Under the pieces are notes generated by a model. It was not told the origin of the DNA and made no database searches. It worked only from the letters and a program-made list of their open reading frames with translations. From Microseira sp041929235 (GTDB lineage: Bacteria; Cyanobacteriota; Cyanobacteriia; Cyanobacteriales; Aerosakkonemataceae): DNA of 64,000 nucleotides. Both the position numbers and the translations under genes were made by a program. Below are positions 28,729 through 37,068 of this stretch, piece by piece (the first letter of the stretch is position 1; every line of letters starts with the position of its first letter). The stretch spans positions 52,279 through 116,278 of the forward strand of contig NZ_JBHFNP010000036.1 in NCBI RefSeq assembly GCF_041929235.1, given 5' to 3'.

Positions 28729-28907
28729 AATTATCCAGGGATTTTAATACGTGCAGCAAATGAAGCGCTTTATGAAGCAAGAAGAAATGGACGATATCGC
28801 ACAGAAGTTTTCTCAACTTTAGATTCTGAAATAGCTAATGGCTAATGGCTAATTGCTAATCGAAAAAATCCAATTACCAATTACCAATTACCAATTAGCA
28901 ATTAGCA

Positions 28908-29717
28908 ATGACCAATTATCAATACCAAGTCGGCGGGAGTCTGACAAAAGATGCTCCTACCTACGTCATTCGACAGGCTGATTCAGACCTTTATAATGCC
29001 TTAAAAAGGGGGGAATTTTGTGACGTCCTCAACTCCCGACAAATGGGAAAATCTTCAATTTTGGTACGCACCAGATATCTGCTGCAACAAGAAGGATACC
29101 TTTGCACCACCCTCGACATGACGCGCATTGGTAGCGAAAATATTACCCCCGACCAATGGTATAAAGGCATTGTAACTGAGTTGTGGCGGGCGTTTAATAT
29201 TTTAGTAAAAGTAAATTTAAAATCTTGGTGGAGCGAGTTAGAACACCTCTCAGCTATTCAGAGATTGGGAAATTTTATCGAAGATGTATTGTTAGTCAAG
29301 TTTCCAGAGAAGCAAATCGTTATATTTATTGATGAAATCGATAGTATTCTCAGTTTAGATTTCTCGATTGATGATTTTTTCGCTTGGATTAGATTCTGCT
29401 ATAATCAGCGGACAATCAATCCTGAATACAATCGCTTGAGCTTTGCCATCTTTGGGGTGGCGACGCCAAGCGATTTAATCGCTGATAAAAAGCGGACTCC
29501 ATTTAATATTGGGAAAGCAATAGAATTGCACGGGTTTCAACTGCAAGAAGCGCAACCGTTAGCTGTAGGATTAGAGGGAAAGGTCAGCAATGCTCAAGCA
29601 GTTGTTAAAGAAATATTAGCTTGTCCGAATGGACAGCCGTTTCTCACCCAAAAATTGTGTCAATTGTTGCTGCATCTTTTAGCTAATTCGGGCAGAAGCC
29701 CCACACTTACCCGATAG
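28908..29717 (+). pseudogene. AAA-like domain gene truncated by an IS200/IS605-type element
   Basis: Residues 1-262 match the N-terminal AAA-like domain of the gene at 46479: YQYQVGGSLT, LNSRQMGKSS (P-loop), IGSENITPDQWYKGIV, FIDEIDSILSLDF (Walker B), FGVATPSDLI and GQPFLTQKLC. The match stops at LLANS, and the last codons (GRSPTLTR) are read from the terminal hairpin of the inserted element (29700-29728). No downstream half is found in the window. It is probably a dead remnant of an 800-900-residue protein. Confidence 0.85.
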
Positions 29718-29808
29718 GGAAGTGTGGGATGAATGACCGGACAAAAATGGTGCATCCCCTGACTGAATTAAACGAAGTTTAAGAAGGAAGGGGACAGCGC
29801 CATTTTTG

Positions 29809-30221
29809 TCAATCAGGTCTATCTTGGGATTCGATGTATCTTCGCAACACTGACACAGTAACTCCACCACAAGACGCAAGGAAATAAGACCCATTCCATA
29901 ACACATCTTTTTGGTAGATAATATCAATAATTTGGGCAAAATAACTTCTAATATTGCGACTACTTACAACGTTTAAATTACTAACTTGCATAGCTTAATT
30001 GTAAATCGGGATGATACTGGAGAAGTAGGTGAACGCGATCCTCTTCGCCATTAAAATCGACCAATTTACAATCCCACTTCGGCAGCAATTCGCTAAATAT
30101 CTCATGCAACAAGCGTCAACATCTCTCGATTAAAGACTTTGCGCCGATATTTGGTAGTTAGGACTAGATGCGCCTTTAAGTCACTGACAGACCTACCCTT
30201 GCTCACGAAGTCATTTTTCAT
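29809..30221 (-). pseudogene. tnpA: IS200-type Y1 transposase TnpA remnant
   Basis: Read across two frameshifts, the frame gives MKNDFVSKGRSVSDLKAHLV, then LHEIFSELLPKWDCKLVDFN, then SSRNIRSYFAQIIDII and LRRYIESQ. The metal-binding pair, normally H-x-H, reads R-V-H here (DRVHLLLQYHPD). The tyrosine region RRYIESQ is present. The frame breaks near codon 37 and again after LQLSYAS, so no active transposase is made. Confidence 0.8.
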
Positions 30222-30300
30222 CGGGTTACTTGCAAATCATCTATAATCAGTGTAAAATTAAACTACTACAGCGACAGCATTCAAGAGAGGTGATTAATCC

Positions 30301-30708
30301 TTGCTGCTTAACTACCAATATCGTGATTATCCCGAGACAAATCAAAAGTTAACCCTGAATCATTGGTTAAGAATTTGCCAGTAATGGTACAATTGGCAGC
30401 TAGGAGATCGCTTTAAATGGTGGGAGGAAAATCGCAGCGATTATGTTGTAACTAGTGGAGAGTTATGCGTAATCTCTTGCAGGTTACCGCGTTCTGACTT
30501 AAGAGAAAAGCAAAGTTATTATTCGCAAAAGAAGCTACTACCAATATTCAAAGAAGACTTGATTAAGATAGGGCATTCCGGTGAGTTATTGGACTTCAGT
30601 GAAGTGCCTTATAAAACCTTGCAAGCAGTTTACAAAAAAGTAGAAGAAGCTTTTGTTCGGTTTATTAAAGGTGACAAGAATGGTAAGCGTAGCGGTAGAC
30701 CAAGATTT
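30301..30708 (+). pseudogene. tnpB: TnpB N-terminal fragment, nonsense-mutated and cut by intron
   Basis: The frame starts LLLNYQYRDYPETNQKLTLN, the usual TnpB N-terminus, and ends KNGKRSGRPRF at 30708, directly before the group II intron. A TAA at 30382-30384 falls where relatives carry a tyrosine (CQ-stop-WYNWQLGDRF). All RuvC-like catalytic residues would lie downstream and are absent. Confidence 0.8.
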
Positions 30709-33134
30709 GTGGGATGTAGAAAGTTGAGTGGAATGGAGGTATAACAACCAACAAAGTGAGAGGAAAGCCGTCTTTCAAGCGTGAATTCTGTCTCACTATC
30801 CCCACGTAAAAAGAGTCCCAGACTCCGGTCACGTTAGTAGTAAGTAATGAATCTAACGGAATGCAGACCACGAAAGTATCTAAACCTGGAAGCCTAATCT
30901 GGGGGAGGGCAAGGGGAAGTCAGGGAAAGGTTAACGAAAGTGAACCATCGAAGAAGCTTCGTCAGTTTTAAAGAGTGGAATAAGGCTTATACACTCTAAC
31001 CAAAAGGTAAGTAGGTGGTCTTGACGGTTGAATCGTCCGCAAGAAGACAGAACAGAGTCCTACCGGAGTATAGATGGAACCTAACCCCTAACGAATCTCA
31101 CACAGTCGAAACTACAGTAAGCCCTATAGATTCTCGCAAGAAATGGTCGATATTGGGAGTAGGTCAACCGTAAGGAAGACGGAATTATCTAGAGGGTAAA
31201 GGATGTTGGAGAAAGCGAATGCCCTTGGTAATGCAAGGGATAGAGGTTCAAAATTTGCCTCAGATCGAAAGATGGCAGACTTCCAACAGGTTCTCAACGA
31301 TAAATCGGAAGTATAAGGAACTGAACCTCAAGTGAAAGATAGAGTCCGTAAGGACATCGGAACCAAGGAAGCCTTAACGCAATGGTCTGACATTAACTGG
31401 AAGACCGTGAACAAAAGGATTAAGAACCTGAGACAAAGAATTTATCGTGCTACACAGGAAAAGCGATGGAATCAGGTGAGAAGCCTGATGAAATTGCTAA
31501 TGCGAAGCTACTCCAATCTTCTTCTGTCTGTACGAAGAGTAACCCAAGAAAATCAAGGCAAGCGAACAGCAGGCACAGATGGTCAAAAGGTGAAAACACC
31601 CCAAGACAGGGTGAAGCTAGTCAACGAATGGAAAGATTTCCAACCAAGGAGGGTCAAGCCAACCAAGAGGATATATATACCAAAATCCAATGGCAAACAC
31701 CGTCCAGTAGGAATTCCGACCATCAACGACCGCATCGCACAGGCAATGGTCAAAAACGCACTCTTCGCCAATCTGGGAAGCCCGATTTGAGGCAAACAGT
31801 TACGGCTTTAGGCCAGGTAGAGGATGTCACGATGCCATAGAACAGTGTTTCGCCAGACTACAAAAAGGCAAAGACACCTGGGTATTAGACGCCGATATCA
31901 AGGGAGCATTTGACAACATCAGTCACGAATATGTACTCAAAGCTATCGGAGAAATACCGGGTAGAGAGTTAATTAAACAGTGGCTGAAGGCAGGATATAT
32001 CGAATCAGAAGTATTCCATGAAACGGAAAGCGGTACCCCGCAAGGCGGAATCATTTCACCCTTACTAGCCAACATCGCGTTAGATGGAATGGACGACTGG
32101 CTGGGAAGCCTCACAAAAACTAAGTGGGGAAAAACGTACCAGTACGGAAATAAAACAGTCCATAGCAGACACAAGTACAGGAAGTATGGATTTATCCGCT
32201 ACGCTGACGACTTTATAGTCACTGCCGAAACCAAGGAAGAAATAGAAGAAATCCTGCCAGAAATAAAAGCCTGGTTAGCCAAAAGGGGTCTACAACTCAA
32301 TGAGGAAAAGACCCAAATCAAACAGATATCAGAAGGTTTCAACTTTTTGGGATTCAATATAAGGCAATACCAAGGCAAATGCCTCACTAAACCCCAACAG
32401 GAAAAAGTAAGGGACAAAATAAACCAAATAAAAACCTGGTTAAACGAACATCCGAACGTCCAACCAGAAACGGTCATCAATGTCCTGAACCCAATAATCA
32501 GGGGTTGGGCAAACTACTATAAACATGGAGTAAGCAGCCGCACATTCCACTACTTCGACCACAGGATGGTAAAGTTGCTCATCAGGTGGGCAAAGAAAAG
32601 ACATCCCAGCAAAGGAGTGGAATGGGTCATCCCCCGATATTTTGGCAGAATAAGGGGTGACCACTGGGTATTCACAGCCAAAACCAGAGACAGAAGGGGA
32701 AAGTCCAAAGAAAGCTTCATATTCAAGATGGCTACTACGGAAATTACCCGACATGTCAAAGTCAAAGATAAGGCGTCACCCGACGACCCGACTCTGAGAG
32801 TTTACTGGGAACAGCGACAAACTAAGTACGGCAAAACGTACTTCGCCAAAGGTTCCAAGCTATATCAGATAGCGCAAAACCAAAACTGGCAATGCCCAAT
32901 CTGCGGTGAACACCTCTTCAATGGGGAACGCATTGATACCCACCATAAAGTAGAAGTGGTTAACGGAGGCAGCGACGAAGTGAATAACCTAGTCCTCGTC
33001 CACAAAGAATGCCACAGACACCTGCATAGTGGGAAGCAACCTGTGTACAAGGGAGCTTGAGCCGGATGATGGGGAACTGTCACGTCCGGTTCTGAGGGGA
33101 GAGAGGTACGGTGACGTATCCTCTCTTACCCGAC
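30709..33134 (+). mobile_element. Group II intron with a broken RT-maturase gene
   Basis: The putative 5' end GTGGGATG follows the tnpB fragment. About 600 bp of structured, non-coding RNA domains precede the intron-encoded protein. The domain V hairpin is at 33059-33094 (GAGCCGGATGATGGGG...CCGGTTC). Domain VI follows (GAGAGAGGTACGG...CCTCTC), and the 3' end is near ACCCGAC at 33134. Ends are assigned by resemblance and could shift by a few bases. The flanking exons come from different genes: tnpB upstream, DUF433 downstream. Confidence 0.8.
31332..33060 (+). pseudogene. Group II intron reverse transcriptase/maturase with HNH domain, frameshifted
   Basis: Starting from a GTG, the N-terminal RT region is visible (KRIYIPKSNGKHRPVGIPTI). 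The frame is lost near 31770, where one extra base lies between AACGCACTC and TGGGAAGCC. The next frame resumes at 31774 with FRPGRGCHDA, GTPQGGIISPLLANI, catalytic FIRYADDF, the maturase (X) domain (GFNIRQYQGKCL), and a C-terminal HNH nuclease (CPICG, HHKVEV, NNLVLVHKECH). The joined length, about 575 residues, is normal for the class. Repairing one base would restore it. Confidence 0.88.
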
Positions 33135-33278
33135 AAAGGAACTAGAATTCCCGTTAGTCTTATATTGGGATATTTAGCCGTTGGCAACACCCAGGAGCAA
33201 ATTATTCAAGAATTTCCAGACTTATCAAAAGAGCAAATATCCGCTTGTCTTGATTATGCTCTGGTAATTTACTGTTAG
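33135..33278 (+). pseudogene. DUF433 protein, C-terminal fragment
   Basis: Beginning right after the intron, the frame reads KGTRIPVSLILGYLAVGN, then IIQEFPDLSKEQISACLDYA, and ends at TAG. This is the C-terminal two-thirds of a DUF433 protein, a family thought to act as antitoxin-like DNA-binding proteins. The N-terminal part is missing and no start codon is available. It is not continuous with the upstream tnpB exon. Confidence 0.8.
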
Positions 33279-33281
33279 ACC

Positions 33282-33509
33282 TCATAGGTTCTCTATAAAT
33301 TCTTCAATAGTGACTTGTGCTTGCTTGAGAATACCGCTCAACGTACCTACTTTTAGTTCTCGATGCACAGGGACAACGCATCCAATCACACCGTCAGGCA
33401 TTTGCCTTTTCATCACAACATGACTGCCAGTTTGTCGAACTTGCTCAAAGCCCAAACGTTCTAATACCCGAATTGCTTCCCTACTTGAGATTCGTGGTAG
33501 TTTAGGCAT
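33282..33509 (-). CDS. HicA-type toxin
   Basis: A 75-residue protein of the HicA (YcfA) family: PRISSREAIRVLERLGFEQV, QTGSHVVMK with the catalytic His of the dsRBD-like mRNA interferase, VVPVHRELKVGTLSGILKQA. The ATG at 33509 is preferred, though a GTG/ATG extension to 33521 is possible. It overlaps the antitoxin gene by 8 bp, the usual coupling. It is probably active and neutralised by the neighbouring HicB-like protein. The DUF433 remnant ends 4 bp away on the other strand. Confidence 0.88.
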   Translation of the reverse strand: MPKLPRISSREAIRVLERLGFEQVRQTGSHVVMKRQMPDGVIGCVVPVHRELKVGTLSGILKQAQVTIEEFIENL

Positions 33510-33711
33510 AGCTAACCTCAATGCTTGTCACATATCTGGGGGAGGTTTCAGGCAAAGGGAATTCTTCCAAGTATAGCCGCGTTGCTTCTTTAACACCAGC
33601 GATCGCCTGCTCAATCGTTTCTCCCTGATCCACAGTACCAACTTCTGGACACTCAGCGATGTACATATCATCTTCTCTATAAACAATGACTGTAAAGCTA
33701 CGAGTTTTCAT
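33502..33711 (-). CDS. HicB-type antitoxin
   Basis: A 69-residue HicB-like protein: RSFTVIVYREDDMYIAECPE, TVDQGETIEQAIAGVKEATRLYLEE. This is the partial RNase H-like fold that binds HicA. It lacks a separate DNA-binding tail, as many short cyanobacterial forms do. It is placed immediately before hicA with overlap and would be translated first. Confidence 0.88.
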   Translation of the reverse strand: MKTRSFTVIVYREDDMYIAECPEVGTVDQGETIEQAIAGVKEATRLYLEEFPLPETSPRYVTSIEVSYA

Positions 33712-33741
33712 CGCGTTCCATCCTTAAAGCCTTAATTCCAA

Positions 33742-34101
33742 TTACACTTTAACCGTTTGAGACTGACTTTCTGACTCTGACTCAATTGAAGAGCGATCTT
33801 TGTTGCGATTATGGAATGCTTCCCACAATTTAAAAAACCGATCTAGGGCATCTCTTTCATCAATAGAATGAAATAGAATCAGACTCGCCCAAGATTGGGT
33901 TGTTTCGATATTATATCGGGTTCGCACCCAGGACAAAAATTCTTCAAATTCAATGTCTGCATCCGTTTTGGCAATCCCCAGTTGATTTCTGGCTAAGTCA
34001 TAACCGTAATAAAATGATTGAAAATCAAAGATTGAGTAGCGGCTCAAATAAAGTGTAGGTCTTTTTTTGATTTCTGGTAACAATTCAGCAAAACTAGGCA
34101 T
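33742..34101 (-). CDS. Possible immunity protein for the adjacent papain-fold toxin
   Basis: A 119-residue protein beginning MPSFAELLPEIKKRPTLYLS. The opening, with a KRPTLYLS-type motif followed by a helix (FQSFYYGYDLA), resembles several immunity-protein families of polymorphic toxins. It follows the toxin remnant by 23 bp on the same strand, the usual toxin-immunity order. The low-complexity C-terminus (SESESQSQ) is unremarkable. The family assignment is inference from position and a weak pattern; a plain hypothetical protein is the alternative. Confidence 0.55.
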   Translation of the reverse strand: MPSFAELLPEIKKRPTLYLSRYSIFDFQSFYYGYDLARNQLGIAKTDADIEFEEFLSWVRTRYNIETTQSWASLILFHSIDERDALDRFFKLWEAFHNRNKDRSSIESESESQSQTVKV

Positions 34102-34124
34102 ATTAATTTACTCTCTCGTTTTAG

Positions 34125-34505
34125 TTACTCAAACTCTTCTTTAATTATAATATTAAGCTGATTGCCGGGTATAACTACTAAATCTTGCCGCCATTCGTCT
34201 ATTGGTTTACCTTCTGGTTAGAGGTTATCGAAAACTTTTTGGACTCCTTCTATCTCAATCGCAATCCCTTCATGGAAACCATTGGTAGCAATTTGTTGAT
34301 TTGTGCCATCATCGTAGATAATTCCCTGCAATCCATGTGGGGAAAGCGTTTCAACTCTGATATGTCTGCCTTTAATATTCTGTAATTTCACAAATTCTTT
34401 GATAGCGATCGCACACTGGCGACAGCTTCCAATGTCGTATTGCTCGGCGATCGCCCTAATTTGATCAAGCCGATCGATCCCAATTTCTCCTCCTGTATCG
34501 GTCAT
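34125..34505 (-). pseudogene. Papain-fold toxin domain gene with in-frame TAA
   Basis: The frame from 34505 reads MTDTGGEIGIDRLDQIRAIA, then CRQCAIAIKEFVKLQNIKGR (candidate catalytic Cys), GFHEGIAIEIEG (His) and KVFDNL (Asp), as in papain-fold toxins of polymorphic systems. TAA at 34218-34220 follows FDNL. The same frame continues as PEGKPIDEWRQDLVVIPGNQ to a TAA at 34125. Relatives continue in just this way (DNxHPEG), so the last 31 residues were probably lost by nonsense mutation. The catalytic triad precedes the stop, so a partial product may persist. It has no delivery domain and is an orphan cassette. Confidence 0.7.
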
Positions 34506-34584
34506 ATTTGAAAGTTATTATAAATATTTTTTTATAATGGCTAATTACTTACTTCAACAGCAATTAGCCATTAACAATTAGCCA

Positions 34585-36024
34585 TTAGCCATTAGCAGCT
34601 TCAAGCTGTTTCTGCGAATATTCAGGCAAAATACGCGCCACGGCAGGCTTAACAAACCCCTGCAAGAAAGCCGTTCTTTGATTTTCCTGAAACACTTTCT
34701 TCAGCGTTTCACCCAACTTTTCAACATTCAAACCCCGCGATTCTTCCACGCTAATTTCTTGAGCTTGGAAATACTCTATCAAGCTAATTCCAGCCAATCG
34801 AGTCAAATAAGCCGCACTCACACCCTGCACTGCACCACCCGCTACAAATGTAACGGCGTGACTCTTCAAAATCCCGGTAATCGCCTGAGAAGAAAGTTCA
34901 ACTAAACCCAGTTTTAGCATCAAACTCCCCATTGTCCCCGCGACGGTTTTCGCTTGTTCCAAGGAGAATTTTTGCTGATAAATATTGCTCAAATCCATCA
35001 CTAACTGAGCGTTAATTGCACCCGTTGCAACTAAATCGAGTGCGGGTACGGGATTCGCAAATGCTGCGGCTGCGGCTATCCACTGATATTGTTCAATTTG
35101 AGGCATGGCGCGATCTCGTCTCACCCCATTCAACACCGCTTTCGCCTCCGCCTTCAACACCCCAGCTTGGCGCCAAGTCGTCGCCAATACTAATTTTTGG
35201 GTTTCTTCTGGGACAATTTGGCTAATTTGCGCGGTTAATCCCTCTATCTCCGGCGTTTTCTCTTCCAGCCACTCATTTACGCTTCCATCTGTCTGATGCT
35301 GGCGCACTTTCACCGCTTTGGGAGAGGCGGCGATCGCTACCACATCCCCACCCATCCGCTGTTGCAATTGTTGCAGCACAACTGCGCGGTCTTCGGGTAA
35401 ATACTGGTCTTGTTTATTGAATACCAGCACAACCCGCTGATTTTGGGTTTTGAGTTGCTGTAAAAATTCATACTCGGAATCGGTCAAATCGCCGTTAGTG
35501 ACAAATAATACCAAGTCGGCAGCGAGCGCTACTTCCTTAGCAGTATCATCCCCATTCCCAGTAAACAACGCGGGCGTCTCTTTAATCGTCACCGATTGCT
35601 GGAGATGGGAAACCAAACTTGCTCCTAAAAGATGAATTAAAGTAGTCTTACCCGTCGCTTTTGTCCCCGTAACTGCCAAATTTAGCTCTTTTCGGTCTAA
35701 TTCTGCCTTTAATTGCCCAACTTTCTGTTGCAGTTGGGGAATCGCGTCATGGTTTTGCGCTTCTGCTTCCAACTGGGAAATAACCGTTTCTACCTTTGCG
35801 ATCGCGAATTCTGCTGCTTCCCTATCCACGGGGGGCGCAGAAAGCTGCAATTGGACATTTTTACCCTGTTTCCGGAATAACCAGAAACCAGCGCCGAGTG
35901 CTATAGCACCCAACATCCCCCATTCATCCACTTGATCGATCGAGTGATGGAAACTCTCTAACGCCCACAGGGAGAAAGATAGTCCAATTCCTCCAATTAA
36001 AATTGGTCGCCGCATCACAGACAT
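34585..36024 (-). CDS. Membrane-associated GTPase with DUF697-like C-terminus
   Basis: A 479-residue protein. Two N-terminal hydrophobic segments (about residues 7-23 and 35-48) anchor it. The GTPase domain has P-loop VTGTKATGKTTLIHLLG near 118, DLVLFVTNGDLTDSE, and FNKQD as the guanine-binding motif. The C-terminal part (AAAFANPVPALDLVATGAIN, VAGTMGSLMLKLGLVELSSQ, hydrophobic Gly-rich helices) matches the DUF697/YcjF-like membrane module common in cyanobacteria. Its role is not established. It ends before the toxin remnant and starts 7 bp from the nuclease gene on the same strand, so the two could be co-transcribed. Confidence 0.85.
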   Translation of the reverse strand: MSVMRRPILIGGIGLSFSLWALESFHHSIDQVDEWGMLGAIALGAGFWLFRKQGKNVQLQLSAPPVDREAAEFAIAKVETVISQLEAEAQNHDAIPQLQQKVGQLKAELDRKELNLAVTGTKATGKTTLIHLLGASLVSHLQQSVTIKETPALFTGNGDDTAKEVALAADLVLFVTNGDLTDSEYEFLQQLKTQNQRVVLVFNKQDQYLPEDRAVVLQQLQQRMGGDVVAIAASPKAVKVRQHQTDGSVNEWLEEKTPEIEGLTAQISQIVPEETQKLVLATTWRQAGVLKAEAKAVLNGVRRDRAMPQIEQYQWIAAAAAFANPVPALDLVATGAINAQLVMDLSNIYQQKFSLEQAKTVAGTMGSLMLKLGLVELSSQAITGILKSHAVTFVAGGAVQGVSAAYLTRLAGISLIEYFQAQEISVEESRGLNVEKLGETLKKVFQENQRTAFLQGFVKPAVARILPEYSQKQLEAANG

Positions 36025-36031
36025 AAATATT

Positions 36032-36547
36032 TCAACCTCGTCCTACAGCTTCTTTTATTTCAACAGGCAATGTGCCAATGGCGCTATCACTTTGCTTTTG
36101 CACCTCTGTTTTCTCAATCGCAGCCAATTCCCAGATTAACTCCCAAGCGTCGCGATACTGTGCAGAACGCGGTTTTCGCTGTCGTTTCAGGGCTTCAACT
36201 AAATGGATTTCGCTACCGTAGCTGATGAATGCATCTACTGGGAAAACATAAAATAAGTCAAGTTTTTCTACGTACACCAAGGCGAAGTCGAAATCCGATC
36301 GCTGATAAACGTCTCGGATTGTTATCCGCCGATTTGTCTTAGTGCGACGATTATCCACTACATAGTTACCAGACGGCTCATCAAACCATGCGTACTTGAC
36401 TTGAATTTTAATTAGAGTTCCCTCTACATCGAATACTAAATCGTAAGGTAAGCGATCGCCGACAGGTTTTAGCACTCCCCAACCGCGTTTTAAGGCGTGA
36501 AGTACAGCCGCTTGCTCTGCGATATCTCCTTTCAGCTTTGTATCCAC
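36032..36547 (-). CDS. PD-(D/E)XK nuclease of the group I intron endonuclease type (I-Ssp6803I-like)
   Basis: A 171-residue protein starting MDTKLKGDIAEQAAVLHALK, with RGWGVLKPVGDRLPYDLVFD and IKIQVKYAWFDEPSGNYVVD. This is the PD-(D/E)XK pattern (YDLVFD then IQVKYA) of the family that includes the tRNA-fMet intron endonuclease of Synechocystis. In that organism it is encoded inside the intron. Here it is a free-standing gene, 106 bp downstream of the tRNA-fMet gene, which carries an ORF-less group I intron. It may still help the intron home, or have become a simple nuclease. Catalytic residues look intact. Confidence 0.8.
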   Translation of the reverse strand: MDTKLKGDIAEQAAVLHALKRGWGVLKPVGDRLPYDLVFDVEGTLIKIQVKYAWFDEPSGNYVVDNRRTKTNRRITIRDVYQRSDFDFALVYVEKLDLFYVFPVDAFISYGSEIHLVEALKRQRKPRSAQYRDAWELIWELAAIEKTEVQKQSDSAIGTLPVEIKEAVGRG

Positions 36548-36607
36548 GATAGCGTTTTGTACCTGCGATCGCTTTTAGTAATAGCCGATCGTCAGCATAT
36601 AACAAAT

Positions 36608-36633
36608 ACCTGAAACTATTAATAGTTTCAGGT
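36608..36633 (-). terminator. Perfect 26-bp palindrome after the tRNA gene
   Basis: ACCTGAAACTATT and its complement meet without a gap (36608-36633), 21 bp past the tRNA 3' end. It is likely the terminator of the tRNA transcript, in which case the nuclease gene would need its own promoter. Confidence 0.6.
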
Positions 36634-36653
36634 TTGCGTTTTGTTGATTAACT

Positions 36654-37027
36654 TGGTGGCGGGAAGTGGATTTGAACCACTGACCTTCGGGTTATGCTTA
36701 CCACTACAGCTTTTGCTGCCTGTTTGACCAGTTTGTGGTCTGGACTCTCTCTTTACCCTCAGCCTAACTGTTAGGGTACCTCCCTTCGAGTCTCTACACC
36801 TTCCAGCTACTTTGGATTCTAGATCTAGATTCAAATCTAAAATCTCAAATCTGCAATCTGCAATTAACTGGCTTGGCTCGGGATTACCACGCTAAAGGCT
36901 TCCCCGAATTTGAGAGGCTATCGCACGCAAGTTTCCTCGCGTACAGCCCATAACACAACTAACTTTTAAGCGTTTAGTTAGTTTTGCTTTGCGAGCCCGA
37001 CGAGCTACCAGACTGCTCTATCCCGCG
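36654..37027 (-). tRNA. Initiator tRNA-Met (CAU) interrupted by a group I intron
   Basis: On the minus strand the 5' exon (CGCGGGATAGAGCAGTCTGG...GTCGGGCT, 37027-36994) and 3' exon (CATAACCCGAAGGTCAGTGG...CCGCCACCA, 36696-36654) make a full tRNA with encoded CCA. The 1-72 pair is C-C (unpaired), three G-C pairs close the anticodon stem, and the anticodon is CAU: initiator features. Joining the exons at T|C gives the normal seven-base loop TCATAAC. Confidence 0.92.
36697..36993 (-). ncRNA. Group I self-splicing intron in tRNA-fMet, no ORF
   Basis: The 297-nt intron starts after the exon U (T at 36994) just before anticodon position 34 and ends in G at 36697, the standard group I chemistry. 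Internal motifs include TTCGGGGAAGCC, TGGTAATCCCGAGCCAAGC and GAAGGTGTAGAGACTC, typical of the P/Q/R/S core of cyanobacterial introns. A peripheral loop is filled with AGATTTTAGATTTGAATC-type short repeats, the same kind as in intergenic DNA. No frame for an endonuclease exists inside. Confidence 0.88.
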
Positions 37028-37068
37028 TCGCTTTATCTAGTATAACCACAAACTCAAAAAAATAGCAA

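Larger units (their letters stand above)
29690..30708. mobile_element. Decayed IS200/IS605-type element, 3' part replaced
   Basis: A terminal hairpin (CCCACACTT / AAGTGTGGG, 29700-29708 and 29720-29728), a minus-strand tnpA remnant and a divergent plus-strand tnpB fragment make up the element. The right part is missing beyond 30708, where the group II intron begins. It landed in the AAA-like gene. Confidence 0.8.
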
